Positions 1 through 11,444 are shown, counted from the stretch's first letter. The stretch: DNA of 64,000 nt from Flavivirga sp. 57AJ16 (GCF_028736925.1 NZ_JAQZAT010000014.1:1-64000), one strand, 5' to 3'. Numbers and translations are program-made. The notes: generated by a model not told the origin, from the sequence alone.

Positions 1-473
1 TATTTATTCATCAATTCAAAGTTATTAACATTTTTATTAGCTATGAGTCTCCCCCTGCACCCCCTCTTTAATCATCATCATCATTATAGATATAATCTAT
101 TATACAAATCTAAAGGACTGCGCTCAAGGCGACAAATCGCTTTATTAGTGAATTTATTGTTAAAAATTCCCTTGTTTTAAATCGAACTCACGTTAATTAT
201 TCTGTCTATTGACAGATTTCAAGCCTATATAGTCTAGGGATTCTTATTCATGCCGTGTCCAATCTATTCCATAATGTATTGGATTCGTGTGAATTTGTGC
301 CATTCGCGTCTTTTTTATAGATGTGTACTCTCGGTAGTTAAATTTAAGAAGAGATGAATTCCAATTTTAAGCTTAAAATTGGAAGAAAGAAGTATTTTTA
401 TGGGGTCAAATATGTAATGGGTTAAGCCGAATACAATAAACTCCAGTGAGCGAATTAACTAAGGGGTAATCAC
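1..473. other. Intergenic region with a dispersed ATTCGTG-type repeat
   Basis: No convincing gene is visible here. The stretch is AT-rich and stop-dense in all frames. At 282-317 it carries a 36-base segment (rich in TTCGTG/TTTGTG words and ending in a T run) that matches 40683-40718 at 32 of 36 positions, so a dispersed non-coding repeat is present. The rest gives no recognisable RNA or regulatory element. Confidence 0.6.
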
Positions 474-1415
474 TTAAAAACCTGACGCCTCTTTTTTAGC
501 GTCCTCAAACTCTCGCATCATATCTTCAACAATTTTTGATACTGGTTTTACATCGTGAATCAAGCCTGCAATTTGCCCTATTTCTAATTCTCCTTCTTCC
601 AACTGGCCTTCAAACATGCCTTTTTTTGCTCTGGCACGACCTAATAAATCTCTAAGCGCCTCAACTGTTGGTCCCGTTTTGTATAAAGCTTGTATATCGT
701 TATAAAATTTATTCTTTATTAAACGTACCGGGGCCAGTTCTTTTAAAGTTAATTGCGTATCTCCTTCTTTAGCATCTACCACTACTTTTTTAAAGGCTTC
801 GTGCGCAGAGCTTTCTATACTGGCAACAAACCGACTCCCCACTTGTACACCGTCTGCTCCCAAAATCATGGTTGCCAACATCGCTTTTCCCGTAGCTATA
901 CCACCTGCGGCTATTAATGGAATATGCACCTGCTCTTTAACCATCGGGATAAGTGTCAATGTAGTCGTTTCATCCCTACCATTGTGTCCTCCTGCTTCAA
1001 AACCTTCTGCTACCACAGCATCAACTCCAGCTTCTTGTGCTTTTAAAGCAAACTTTACACTACTAACAACATGCACGACCGTGATGCCTTTTTCCTTTAG
1101 CCAATGCGTCCATGTTTTAGGGTTTCCCGCCGATGTAAATACAATTTTCACACCTTCCTCTACAATAATATCCATGATTTCCTCAATATTAGGATATAAC
1201 ATAGGAACATTAACCCCAAAAGGTTTATGGGTCGCTTTTTTACATTTTTGAATATGCTCCCTTAAAACATTAGGATACATAGAACCTGCTCCAATGAGTC
1301 CTAAAATACCAGAATTACTTGCTGCCGATGCTAATCGCCAACCACTGTTCCAAATCATACCCGCTTGAATAATTGGGTATTTAATATCAAATAATTCAGT
1401 TATTCTGTTATTCAT
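474..1415 (-). CDS. NAD(P)H-dependent flavin oxidoreductase / nitronate monooxygenase-like
   Basis: A 313-residue TIM-barrel flavoprotein of the nitronate monooxygenase / 2-nitropropane dioxygenase family, also related to FabK-type enoyl-ACP reductases. These cytosolic FMN enzymes oxidise alkyl nitronates or act as NADH:quinone reductases. Visible signatures are the EGFEAGGHNG segment at residues 137-146, with the likely catalytic His144, and the FMN-phosphate loop AAGGIATG at 169-176 followed by GADGVQVGSRF. Length is normal for class II members. The start lies 13 bases after the mnmA stop, so the two genes are probably cotranscribed. The true substrate cannot be told from sequence; an FabK-like role is less likely without fatty-acid genes nearby. 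Confidence 0.9.
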   Translation of the reverse strand: MNNRITELFDIKYPIIQAGMIWNSGWRLASAASNSGILGLIGAGSMYPNVLREHIQKCKKATHKPFGVNVPMLYPNIEEIMDIIVEEGVKIVFTSAGNPKTWTHWLKEKGITVVHVVSSVKFALKAQEAGVDAVVAEGFEAGGHNGRDETTTLTLIPMVKEQVHIPLIAAGGIATGKAMLATMILGADGVQVGSRFVASIESSAHEAFKKVVVDAKEGDTQLTLKELAPVRLIKNKFYNDIQALYKTGPTVEALRDLLGRARAKKGMFEGQLEEGELEIGQIAGLIHDVKPVSKIVEDMMREFEDAKKEASGF

Positions 1416-1428
1416 ATCATTTTGTCTA

Positions 1429-2616
1429 TTAAGAAATAACCCCAGAACCTACCAATTCATCTTCTAAATACCAAGCTACAAATTGGCCTTCGGTGATTGC
1501 AGATTGAAATGCTTCAAATTCAACATACAAACCACTTTCTACTTTATATAATACGGCCTTTTGCAATGATTGCCTATAACGAATCCTAGCCATAACCTCC
1601 ATGGTTTCGTTTAAATCAAGTTTTAAATCTTCGCGAATCCAATGTAATTCTTGATTTGTTACAAACAATGCTTTTTTAAATAAACCAGGATGTTCTTTTC
1701 CTTGTCCGGTATAAATAACATTTTCATCCACATCTGTATCAATAACAAATAATGGCTCTAAAGTACCGCCAACTGCCAACCCTTTACGTTGCCCTTTTGT
1801 GAAATAATGAGCGCCTTGATGCTTGCCCACTATTTTACCATAATCAACTTTATAAGCTATCTTACGAGACAAATATTTTAACTTCTCTTCTACAGAATTA
1901 AATTCAGGCTCCATATTACCAAAAACAGCTTGCTCTTTGGGTATTTCTACAATAACACCTTCTTTTTGTTTTAGCTGTTGCTGAAGAAAATCCGGTAATT
2001 TTACTTTCCCTATAAAACATAATCCTTGAGAATCTTTCTTCTCGGCAGTTACCAAATCCAATTTAGCAGCTATGTCACGTACCTCTGGTTTTGTTAGCTC
2101 TCCAATAGGAAATAAGGACTTCGCCAATTGGTCTTGGGATAACTGACATAAAAAATAAGACTGGTCTTTATTCTCATCAACCCCTGCAAGCAACTGATAT
2201 ATTTCCTTGCCATCTTTTTGAATGGTTCCTTTTCTACAATAATGACCGGTAGCGACATAATCCGCTCCGAGGTCCAGGGCAATTTTCATAAAAACATCAA
2301 ACTTGATCTCTCGGTTGCATAGAACATCTGGATTTGGTGTCCTGCCTTTTTCGTACTCATGAAACATATAATCTACTATACGCTCTTTATACTGCTCACT
2401 TAAATCTACCGTTTGAAATGGTATTCCTAATTTTTCAGCAACTAACATAGCATCATTACTATCATCTAACCAAGGACATTCGTTAGATATAGTCACAGAA
2501 TCATCATGCCAATTTTTCATAAATAAGCCAATAACCTCATAGCCCTGCTCTTTTAACAAATAAGCAGCAACACTAGAATCCACGCCTCCAGAAAGTCCAA
2601 TAATGACTCTTTTCAT
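1429..2616 (-). CDS. mnmA: tRNA-specific 2-thiouridylase MnmA
   Basis: MnmA places sulfur on C2 of the wobble uridine of tRNA-Lys, -Glu and -Gln, using ATP and a sulfur relay. The 395-residue protein has the PP-loop SGGVDSS at residues 9-15, the first catalytic cysteine in NPDVLCNRE (Cys100) and the second in [10 protein letters not shown] (Cys200), so both active-site cysteines are present. The C-terminal beta-barrel domain is complete. A perfect -7 box sits about 20 bases before the ATG, which suggests a short leader. It is the first gene of a unit with the flavin oxidoreductase downstream. Confidence 0.98.
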   Translation of the reverse strand: MKRVIIGLSGGVDSSVAAYLLKEQGYEVIGLFMKNWHDDSVTISNECPWLDDSNDAMLVAEKLGIPFQTVDLSEQYKERIVDYMFHEYEKGRTPNPDVLCNREIKFDVFMKIALDLGADYVATGHYCRKGTIQKDGKEIYQLLAGVDENKDQSYFLCQLSQDQLAKSLFPIGELTKPEVRDIAAKLDLVTAEKKDSQGLCFIGKVKLPDFLQQQLKQKEGVIVEIPKEQAVFGNMEPEFNSVEEKLKYLSRKIAYKVDYGKIVGKHQGAHYFTKGQRKGLAVGGTLEPLFVIDTDVDENVIYTGQGKEHPGLFKKALFVTNQELHWIREDLKLDLNETMEVMARIRYRQSLQKAVLYKVESGLYVEFEAFQSAITEGQFVAWYLEDELVGSGVIS

Positions 2617-2922
2617 TTCTTAAAAATTAAGCAACAAAGATACGTATAATTAGAGAAAATGATATACTTGATAGGGATTGGATAAATGGTTTAATATAAG
2701 GTCAAAAAAACGAAATTATGATATTTAGATGACTCATGCATTTTATTTGATTAAATAGGAAATCGTGACATCGAAGATTTGCTTACCAAATCAAGATTCG
2801 GCGAAGCCAATGCCTTGCTTTTCCCTTTTTATTCATTCTTTTCTATTTTATATGAATGAATTCATGAATCTTACAATTTCACGGGAATGGCAATAAGGAG
2901 CATGTTAGCTAGGTGTACTGTT
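2617..2922. other. Intergenic region upstream of mnmA
   Basis: About 300 bases between two leftward genes. Apart from the -7 box next to mnmA, I see no ORF, hairpin with a T tract, or repeat that matches elsewhere in the window. Confidence 0.5.
2635..2642 (-). promoter_or_regulatory. Candidate -7 box of the mnmA promoter
   Basis: On the minus strand this reads TATCTTTG, an exact match to the Bacteroidota -7 consensus TAnnTTTG, 18 bases from the mnmA ATG. No TTTG at the usual -33 distance is seen, so it is only a candidate. Confidence 0.4.
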
Positions 2923-3624
2923 TTATTGCTTCTTCCTGTAATTCCCTTTTGGAGAAAAGTCTTTCTCGTTTATTAATTTGCCATTTTCATAGTATTTCCA
3001 AATACCGTGCTTTTTTCCTTGTTTGTAGCGCCCTTCGATTATCAATTCTCCTTTTGAATCATAATATTTTGAATCCCCGTGCAACTCTCCGTTAACATAA
3101 ATAAAAGCTTTTAAGACAACATGGTCAACAGAGTACCACGTGGAGACACCATCCAATGTCCCATCATTATAATTTTGTTCTTCTGCTATTTGCCCATTCG
3201 GGTAATAAACAAAACGCTCTCCATGCAAATTCCCTTTATTGTTATAATGCTCTAAAGTCAATAGCCCATCAGAGTCTTTTTGATAATATTTCCATGCGCC
3301 TATATAAAGCCTTCCATCCATGGCCCCTTCGCTAATAACTTTTCCCTTGGACGTAAAAAATTTGACATAGGTTTTATTATCATTCTCATTGAAAGTTTTT
3401 GTTGCTGTTAAAACCGCTTTCTTTCTTATATTCTTGTAAAATTTAAAAACGCCTATTTCCTTGCCGTGCAAAAATTCACCCTCGTATCTAAGAATATTGG
3501 TGTTTTTAAATGTCTTTTTCCAAATACCATGACGTTTGCCATTTTCATCAAATTGATTGATACTTTGGGAAAAGCTTAAACCATGAATTAATAAAATAAG
3601 TAGCGTTACTATTATCTTTTTCAT
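2923..3624 (-). CDS. MORN/YwqK-type repeat protein, secreted
   Basis: A 233-residue protein with an N-terminal signal peptide (basic start, hydrophobic run, likely cleavage after LSFSQ). The mature part is built of repeats of the MORN-2 / YwqK type: G.R.G.WK, YENG, YDGTLDG and GKKHGIWKYYENG recur about every 22-24 residues from residue 30 to the C-terminus. Databases often call such proteins toxin-antitoxin YwqK family antitoxins, but nothing around this gene looks like a toxin. In Bacteroidota they are usually exported proteins of unknown role. The gene stands alone, with gaps on both sides. Confidence 0.75.
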   Translation of the reverse strand: MKKIIVTLLILLIHGLSFSQSINQFDENGKRHGIWKKTFKNTNILRYEGEFLHGKEIGVFKFYKNIRKKAVLTATKTFNENDNKTYVKFFTSKGKVISEGAMDGRLYIGAWKYYQKDSDGLLTLEHYNNKGNLHGERFVYYPNGQIAEEQNYNDGTLDGVSTWYSVDHVVLKAFIYVNGELHGDSKYYDSKGELIIEGRYKQGKKHGIWKYYENGKLINEKDFSPKGNYRKKQ

Positions 3625-3807
3625 TTTTCTTTTGAATAAATTTAAATCGAAACTGGTATATAGCTAAATCAGAATGATTTGTCGTAAAATATTCTGACGC
3701 TAGAGATCAATTAAACATATGACAGGTCTAAAACTTATGATATTTTTATCTTGACTCGACTATATAACAATTAATTAAACGATAATATTATTTTCAAATT
3801 GTATAAC

Positions 3808-3843
3808 AAAAAAGTTGCCATATTTAAATAAATATGACAACTT
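3808..3843 (-). terminator. Rho-independent terminator of yidC
   Basis: A 14-bp stem with one G-U type pair (3812-3825 with 3830-3843) and a 4-base loop. Read leftward it is followed by a run of six T. It begins 43 bases after the yidC stop, so it ends the leftward pyrG-yidC transcription. Confidence 0.85.
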
Positions 3844-3886
3844 CTCTTATTAATTCTTAACTCTTATCTCGTTAAGAAAAGGATAT

Positions 3887-5791
3887 TTACTTTTTTCGTT
3901 TTTGTTGTGCTTGTTTTTGTTTTTCGGCCTGCTCCATCATTTCCTGCATGCGTGCCTGAAATTTATTTTGTTTCTTAGGTTTCTTTTTATTCTCTTGAAT
4001 CTGAGCATGAATTTTGTCTTCATCAAGAATATAGTTTTTAATAACCAAGATAATTCCAATACTAATTAAGTTTGAGATAAAATAATATAAACTTAATCCG
4101 GATGCATAATTATTAAAGAAAAACAACATCATTATTGGTGAGAAGTACATCATATACTTCATCATTTTTGCCATATCCGGCATACCTTCTTGCTGTGGCT
4201 GTGTATTAACCTGTTGCCCCGTCGTTAAGCGCATGTAAAAGAAAATAGCAATGGATGCCAATATGGGAAACAAACTTACGTGATCGCCATAGAATGGAAT
4301 ATTAAATGGAAGGTTAGCCACAGTATCGTATGATGATAGATCATTCACCCACAAGAAACTTTTCTGTCTTAAATCGAAAGCAGATGGAAAAAACTGAAAC
4401 AGTGCGTAAAACACCGGTAACTGTACTAAAGCCGGTAAACAACCACTCAATGGGCTCGCTCCCGCTTTAGTTTGCAGCGCCATAGTTTCCTGTTGCGCTT
4501 TCATTTTATTATTTTTATGCTTCTCCCGAATAGCATCCAATTCCGGTTTCAGGATTTTCATCTTTGCCTGCGATAAAAATTGTTTATACTGTACAAAAGA
4601 CAGTAATAATTTGATTAATATCGTCATAACAATAATAGCGATACCGTATGGTAAAAAATCACCTAAGAAAGCAAATAAAGGAATAAAAACATACTCATTG
4701 ATCCAGCCAAAAATACCCCAACCAAGTGGCACCACTTCATCTAAATTTCTATCGTATGCATCTAATATTTTAAAATCACTTGGACCATAATACCAGTCCA
4801 TGGTTTTATTAATCTCTCCCCCAGCTAATTCCAAAGGTAGTTTTGCTGCAAATGCCTTAGTATAAACGGTATCCACTTCTTCATCCTGAACCAAGTTTTT
4901 AGATTCAAAAGTTGCCGTTTTAAATGGTGCATCTGCTAACAATATGGATGTAAAAAAATGTTGCTTAAATGCCACATAACTAACATCTTCCGCCGTATCG
5001 TCTGTTTGCTCTTGTTGCCCTAAATAATCATCTTTACCATCTTCATATTCAAAAATCACTTCAGTATATCTATTTTCATAAGAAATACTTTTTGCATGAC
5101 GATAGGTTTTTAGGTTCCAATCTAAATGAACCGCTTGCGAACTGTTTATAACATCGTTGAATCCTTGTGAACGGATCGTGAAGTCGATCATATAATCGTC
5201 CTTTTTCAACTCGTAACGATATTCCAAAAATTTACTTTCAGACACCTTAAGTTTCATTGAAACGATCGTATGGTCACCATTTTTAGTTACAGAAGGTGTA
5301 AAATATCTATCCTTGGTGTTAACCGTTCTACTTTCGGTAGTCCCAAAATTAATATTAAAAGAAGCATTATTATCTTTTACAATGTAAATGGGTTCATCAT
5401 TAAAATCTACGAACTTCTTTAATTTGACCTCAGATAAATACCCGCCTCTATTATTAAACTTTAAAGCCAATAGATCTGTTTCAACAAGGGTTTCTTTTTC
5501 TCCGGAATCCAAGGTTTCTGAATAAGCAAATGCACCAAGTTTATTTTTTAGATGGATCAATTGAAGTGAATCTGAAACCTCCCCTGCTGTTGTATAATCT
5601 TCTGAAGATGTTATTTTGGTTTGGTTTTGTGCTTCGGCTTTCTTCTCTGCAGCAACCTGTTCTTGTTTTGCTTTTTCTTGAGCTTCCAGCTCTTCTGGCG
5701 TTGGTTGGTTTTGCCAAAGCATGTACATTAATATTCCGAAAATAAGTAAAAACCCTATGACCGAATTAATATCTAATTTTTTTTCTTCCAT
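3887..5791 (-). CDS. yidC: Membrane protein insertase YidC
   Basis: YidC inserts and folds inner-membrane proteins, with SecYEG or alone. The 634-residue protein has the layout of Gram-negative YidC: one N-terminal membrane segment (about residues 11-26), a charged Gln/Glu/Lys linker, a large periplasmic beta-sandwich domain (about 85-340), and the conserved C-terminal 60KD_IMP domain with five membrane helices from about residue 355, including ASPLSGCLPALVQLPVF and the late NLISIGIILVIKNYIL helix. It ends in a long basic tail (KKKPKKQNK...), as expected for ribosome contact. It follows pyrG by 74 bases on the same strand, a frequent arrangement in Flavobacteriaceae. Confidence 0.98.
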   Translation of the reverse strand: MEEKKLDINSVIGFLLIFGILMYMLWQNQPTPEELEAQEKAKQEQVAAEKKAEAQNQTKITSSEDYTTAGEVSDSLQLIHLKNKLGAFAYSETLDSGEKETLVETDLLALKFNNRGGYLSEVKLKKFVDFNDEPIYIVKDNNASFNINFGTTESRTVNTKDRYFTPSVTKNGDHTIVSMKLKVSESKFLEYRYELKKDDYMIDFTIRSQGFNDVINSSQAVHLDWNLKTYRHAKSISYENRYTEVIFEYEDGKDDYLGQQEQTDDTAEDVSYVAFKQHFFTSILLADAPFKTATFESKNLVQDEEVDTVYTKAFAAKLPLELAGGEINKTMDWYYGPSDFKILDAYDRNLDEVVPLGWGIFGWINEYVFIPLFAFLGDFLPYGIAIIVMTILIKLLLSFVQYKQFLSQAKMKILKPELDAIREKHKNNKMKAQQETMALQTKAGASPLSGCLPALVQLPVFYALFQFFPSAFDLRQKSFLWVNDLSSYDTVANLPFNIPFYGDHVSLFPILASIAIFFYMRLTTGQQVNTQPQQEGMPDMAKMMKYMMYFSPIMMLFFFNNYASGLSLYYFISNLISIGIILVIKNYILDEDKIHAQIQENKKKPKKQNKFQARMQEMMEQAEKQKQAQQKRKK

Positions 5792-5820
5792 TTATTCTTC
5801 CCGTATGTATTAAAAAGATG

Positions 5821-5834
5821 TCTGCCTACGCAGG
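5821..5834. repeat. Short CTGC/GCAG palindrome (dispersed family)
   Basis: A small hairpin with CTGC and GCAG arms between pyrG and yidC. It resembles the stronger GCAGG-type palindromes at 15410-15429, 31869-31888 and 37516-37527. As an intercistronic hairpin it could affect mRNA processing, but that is inference. Confidence 0.4.
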
Positions 5835-5865
5835 AATTATTAGCTAATCAATAAGCTATCCAATT

Positions 5866-7539
<1,674 letters not shown>

Positions 7540-7593
7540 TTAAAATAGTTATTTCAGAATTAGTTTCGGGTTATTTAAAGGGAATTTTAAGCC

Positions 7594-7797
7594 CTATTTT
7601 GGATATAATAAAAATACTTTATTATTCATATAATAAAGTATTTCTTGAACCACACTATCTTCAAGACAAGCCATAGGGGTGTTTCGCTCATTTCCTACCC
7701 TCTTCCCTAACCTGGCGCATCCTAGTATAAAACCAAATATTTTATTACTAATAAATTTAATCAATCGTCCTAAACCGATGCAAAATCCTACCAACAT
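7594..7797 (-). CDS. Doubtful small ORF, unknown
   Basis: A 67-codon ORF starting at ATG. It would encode a hydrophobic N-terminal segment followed by a basic region and then GNERNTPMAC. I recognise no family. Its 3' end overlaps the AT-rich palindrome at 7612-7643, which would be odd for a conserved gene, and codon use is unremarkable. It may be a gene remnant or a chance ORF in the pyrG-katE gap. Confidence 0.2.
   Translation of the reverse strand: MLVGFCIGLGRLIKFISNKIFGFILGCARLGKRVGNERNTPMACLEDSVVQEILYYMNNKVFLLYPK
7612..7643. terminator. AT-rich palindrome, possible bidirectional terminator
   Basis: A perfect 13-bp stem (7612-7624 with 7631-7643) and a 6-base loop. Read leftward the stem runs into TTTTT. 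It lies inside the pyrG-katE divergent region, where no known gene needs terminating unless the small ORF above it is real. Confidence 0.45.
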
Positions 7798-8120
7798 AAC
7801 AGCAACAACGAAAATAATGAAATCTACATTAGTGTTGTCTCATGGTTCCAAAATTTGAATTAACGTAAAGTATAATGTCATTTTAATAATCAATTATAAC
7901 TCAAAAAATAATCAAGAGTACCATACAAAATCAATTCTCTACTTTTTAAATTCAGTTAATTATTTGATTCTTTGATTACCGTAATACGAAGGGGGCGTTT
8001 GTTTGAGGTAATTTTTTTATTAATAGTGTTAATCTATATGTCTAAAAATGAAGAATTTCGAAACAATATTATGAGCAGAACTGGAAGCATATTTATTTAC
8101 AATACACAAATCATAAAAAA

Positions 8121-10259
8121 ATGGCTAAAGACAAAAAACATCCATTGGAATTAAAAAAAATAAAAGATTTGAAAGCGTCACAAAAGGAAATAAATGACAC
8201 TATCATGACGACAAATCAAGGATTGAAAATTAATGACACAAACAATTCGTTAAAATCGGGAGAGAGAGGTTCAACACTTTTGGAAGATTTTTTATTACGT
8301 GAGAAAATTACAAATTTCGATCATGAACGCATTCCTGAACGAATTGTTCACGCTAGAGGAAGTGCAGCACATGGTTATTTTGAGCTTTATGAAAGTATAG
8401 AGCAATTTAGTAAAGCAGGAATTTTTACAGATGTTAATAGAAAAACGCCTGTTTTTGTAAGGTTTTCTACGGTTGCAGGCTCTAAAGGCTCAACCGATTT
8501 AGCACGCGATGTACGAGGTTTTGCAGTGAAATTTTATACAGAAGAAGGGACTTGGGATTTGGTAGGCAATAATATGCCCATCTTTTTTATTCAAGACGCA
8601 ATGAAGTTTCCGGATCTTATTCATGCAGTGAAACCAGAACCTAATAGGGAAATCCCCCAGGCAGCATCGGCTCATGATACTTTTTATGATTTTGTATCAC
8701 GTACTACCGAAACGCTTCACAATCAAATTTGGGTAATGAGTGATAGAGCCATTCCTCGTAGTTTTCGAATGATGGAAGGTTTTGGTATTCATACATTTAG
8801 ATTAATAAATGAAAAAGGAGCTTCCCATTTTGTTAAGTTTCATTGGAAACCAATACTAGGTGTGCATTCTGTAACATGGGATGAAGCGGTTAAAATTAGT
8901 GGAGCTGATTCCGATTTTCATAGACGCGATTTATGGGATGCTATAGAGGCGGGTGAATTTCCGGAATGGGAATTAGGGATTCAAATAGTTCCTCAAGAAG
9001 ATGAATTTAAATTTGAATTCGATTTGTTAGACCCTACCAAATTAATTCCAGAAGAACTAGTTCCGGTACAGATTATTGGAAAAATGACCTTAAATAGAAA
9101 TCCCGAAAACTTTTTTGCAGAAACCGAGCAGGTGGCTTTCTTGCCCGGGCATATTGTTCCAGGTATAGATTTTACTAACGATCCCTTATTACAAGGGCGC
9201 TTATTTTCTTATAGAGACACACAGTTATCTAGATTAGGCGGACCGAATTTTCATCAAATTCCAATAAACCGCCCTGTGGCAGAATCCCACAACAATCAAC
9301 GCGATGGTCACATGCAAATGGAGATCCCAAAAGGGCAAACTGCTTATTTTCCAAATAGTTTAAGTGGTGGCTGCCCTCATTTATCCAAAATAGCCGAAGG
9401 TGCATTTCACTCATACGAAGAGCGTATAGACGCCAAAAAGATTAGAACTCGTAGTGAAAGTTTTAATGATCATTTTTCACAACCAGCACTATTTTACAGA
9501 AGTTTAGCTCCCTGGGAGCAACAACATATTGCAGAGGCCTATACATTCGAACTTGGTAAATGTAACCAGACTCATATACAAGAACGGATGCTCTGGCTCG
9601 TTTCTCAAATTGATACAGATTTGGCAAAAAAAGTAGCGGAAGGGTTAGGTCTTGAAATTCCTGCATCCATCCAACACCCCATTAATCAAGCCATAGGCGC
9701 AGATGCCGATGTAGAGCAACAACAACCGCCTAAAAAGAAAAATTACCTCGATGCTGCACCTACACTAAGTCAGGCCAATACTAAATTTGAAAGTATTGCT
9801 ACAAGACACATTGCGGTATTAGTAGCTGATGGTTTTTCTATGAAAAATTTAAAAAAAATGAAAAGTGTTCTCGAAAAAAAAGGGGCCTTTGTAAAATTAA
9901 TAGCACCTCATGGTGGTAAAGTAATGTGCGACGAGAATATGGGCCATACCGTAGATGCAGCAATCATGACTACTGAAAGTGTTTTGTTTGATGCACTATA
10001 TATTCCTGGGGGTAAAAAATCTATTGAAGGATTGAAGAAAGAACCAAAATTTATAAAGTTTATAAATGAAGCCTTTAAGCACTGTAAAGCTATCGCCGTA
10101 GATGATGAAGGTGAAGACCTAATTAACGATACTTTTGTTTCACAATCCAAACAGGATCCTGCTATTTTAATTAATAAAGACCCTATAAACTTTGTAGATG
10201 CTCTTGCAAAACATCGCAATTGGGATAGAATGGAATTTGTTAAAAACATACCCGTTTAA
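8121..10259 (+). CDS. katE: Large-subunit monofunctional catalase (HPII/KatE type)
   Basis: Degrades hydrogen peroxide to water and oxygen with a heme cofactor. At 712 residues it belongs to the large-subunit clade 2 catalases. Visible active-site features are RIVHARGSAAHG with the distal His77, DLVGNNMPIFF with the distal Asn near 150, and the proximal heme ligand Tyr364 in RLFSYRDTQLSRLGGPNF. After the core, from about residue 590, there is a flavodoxin-like class I glutamine-amidotransferase/DJ-1 fold domain (HIAVLVADGF ... YIPGG), as in E. coli HPII. The lysine-rich N-terminal extension and the ATG start after an A-rich leader fit the family. The gene is probably cytosolic and stress-inducible. 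The DUF2383 gene follows downstream. Confidence 0.96.
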   Translation: MAKDKKHPLELKKIKDLKASQKEINDTIMTTNQGLKINDTNNSLKSGERGSTLLEDFLLREKITNFDHERIPERIVHARGSAAHGYFELYESIEQFSKAGIFTDVNRKTPVFVRFSTVAGSKGSTDLARDVRGFAVKFYTEEGTWDLVGNNMPIFFIQDAMKFPDLIHAVKPEPNREIPQAASAHDTFYDFVSRTTETLHNQIWVMSDRAIPRSFRMMEGFGIHTFRLINEKGASHFVKFHWKPILGVHSVTWDEAVKISGADSDFHRRDLWDAIEAGEFPEWELGIQIVPQEDEFKFEFDLLDPTKLIPEELVPVQIIGKMTLNRNPENFFAETEQVAFLPGHIVPGIDFTNDPLLQGRLFSYRDTQLSRLGGPNFHQIPINRPVAESHNNQRDGHMQMEIPKGQTAYFPNSLSGGCPHLSKIAEGAFHSYEERIDAKKIRTRSESFNDHFSQPALFYRSLAPWEQQHIAEAYTFELGKCNQTHIQERMLWLVSQIDTDLAKKVAEGLGLEIPASIQHPINQAIGADADVEQQQPPKKKNYLDAAPTLSQANTKFESIATRHIAVLVADGFSMKNLKKMKSVLEKKGAFVKLIAPHGGKVMCDENMGHTVDAAIMTTESVLFDALYIPGGKKSIEGLKKEPKFIKFINEAFKHCKAIAVDDEGEDLINDTFVSQSKQDPAILINKDPINFVDALAKHRNWDRMEFVKNIPV

Positions 10260-10345
10260 AAGCTTTTTTTAGGACATTCAATGAAATAGTTATAGTGCAT
10301 CAACTCGATTCTGGAATCCAGTTAATAAAACAAGTTATTAGAAAA

Positions 10346-10465
10346 ATGACCATTAACGTATTAGTAGGAGTCGTACTTGGATATGTAATTTTTAATATAG
10401 GAAAGATAATTCTATATAGACCTTACAGTAACAATGATAAGCAAAATGATATTAGTAAACAGTAA
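10346..10465 (+). CDS. Possible 39-residue single-pass membrane micro-protein
   Basis: The ATG at 10346 opens 39 codons to a TAA at 10465. The product starts with a hydrophobic run, MTINVLVGVVLGYVIF, that could span the membrane, followed by a polar, charged tail (YRPYSNNDKQ...). The frame stays open upstream to a GTG at 10295, which would give about 56 residues. It lies between katE and the DUF2383 gene on the same strand, so it may belong to a stress operon. There is no homology I can name. The hydrophobic-then-polar layout is the main support. Confidence 0.4.
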   Translation: MTINVLVGVVLGYVIFNIGKIILYRPYSNNDKQNDISKQ

Positions 10466-10528
10466 AAAAAGATGTCATCCAATGGGCATCGTTAAAATAA
10501 GCCATTGTTAATTTAAAATGTAAAAGTT

Positions 10529-10978
10529 ATGAGTACATACACAGAAAACATAAGTAGTAAATTAAATGATCTTTTAGAAAAAACTTATGATGCAGAAAAA
10601 GGTTTTAAAAAAGCCGCAGCGAACACAGATCACACTTACTTAAAAAGATATTTTGAAAGAAAGTCCAAAGAGCGACATAATTTTGGACAAGACTTAAATA
10701 ATGAGATCCGATCGTTTGGAGAACGTGGTATTGAAAGCGGAAGCATAACAGCTGCTGCCCACCGTACCTGGATGGACATTAAAGCCTTGTTTTCAGTCGA
10801 TAATGACGAATCTATGCTTGAAGAAGCAATTAGAGGCGAAAAGGCAGCTGTACAGGAATATAAGGATGTTCTTACTGAAACATCACTGCCCATGAGCACG
10901 CATACTATATTGCTAAAACAACAAGATGCCATTGAAAGTGATTTAAGAACCATTAAAAGTTTGGAAGATCTACATTAG
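10529..10978 (+). CDS. DUF2383 / PA2169-family four-helix-bundle protein
   Basis: A 149-residue, fully helical, ferritin-like protein of the PA2169 family (DUF2383). Typical features are the opening with a leucine/lysine-rich helix (LLEKTYDAEKGFKKAA), the central KERHNFGQDLNNEIR, and the acidic EEAIRGEKAAVQEYKDVL helix with Glu residues spaced as in metal- or dimer-forming bundles. The biochemical role is not established; relatives appear in stress and stationary-phase genes. It follows the large catalase and the possible micro-protein, which suggests an oxidative or general stress setting. A terminator follows the stop. Confidence 0.85.
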   Translation: MSTYTENISSKLNDLLEKTYDAEKGFKKAAANTDHTYLKRYFERKSKERHNFGQDLNNEIRSFGERGIESGSITAAAHRTWMDIKALFSVDNDESMLEEAIRGEKAAVQEYKDVLTETSLPMSTHTILLKQQDAIESDLRTIKSLEDLH

Positions 10979-10999
10979 TTTTTAATGTCATTTCATAGA

Positions 11000-11032
11000 G
11001 AAGAGGGAAGTTTTATACTTCTCTTTTTTTGT
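11000..11032 (+). terminator. Terminator of the DUF2383 gene
   Basis: An AGAG..AAGT / ACTTCTCT hairpin with a 2-base bulge, followed by a run of seven T, about 25 bases after the stop codon. Confidence 0.7.
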
Positions 11033-11222
11033 GTCTATTATTTATAATATTTTTTTGTGAACTCGTTTAAAATACCCGGTCAATCTGAGCACATGTTTTT
11101 GTATGGCAGTAAAAATTAACAATTTCCTCAGGATTCTTTATTAAACAAATGAACCTCCTTTAATGAAATTTTACTTAGCAGGAATAATAGCTTAAGTTCA
11201 TTTTATTAATAAGTATCATTAG

Positions 11223-11444
11223 TGTCCGACTAAAGACATAAGACCGCTCCGCTATAAGAACCAAGAATAAAGACTTGACTGTAACTAACTAACAAGCAAA
11301 ACACATATCATCATTACTTTCCTGAAATCAGAATAATTCAGATAGTCTTAGTCAATATTAAAAGTAAAGTGGCTAAACAGCAAAGCTTTTACAAATACTC
11401 TTATAATCAAGTTTCAAACAGTATTCAATAGTTTTAATCGGACA
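11223..11444. mobile_element. MITE-like element with 12-bp terminal inverted repeats
   Basis: The left end TGTCCGACTAAA (11223-11234) and right end TTTAATCGGACA (11433-11444) are inverted repeats matching at 11 of 12 positions, enclosing 222 bases with no ORF. The layout is that of a non-autonomous element mobilised in trans. No target-site duplication is evident, so it may be an old, decayed copy. Confidence 0.5.

Noticed and set aside
868-1251. 127-codon ORF opposite the flavin oxidoreductase
   Set aside because: It is a shadow of a clear gene on the other strand, with composition typical of antisense reading.
2923-3624. Reading the MORN-repeat protein as an antitoxin
   Set aside because: No toxin gene is adjacent and the protein has a signal peptide.
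7972-8154. 60-codon ORF overlapping the katE start
   Set aside because: It starts with TTG, overlaps the catalase start in another frame and has no recognisable domain.
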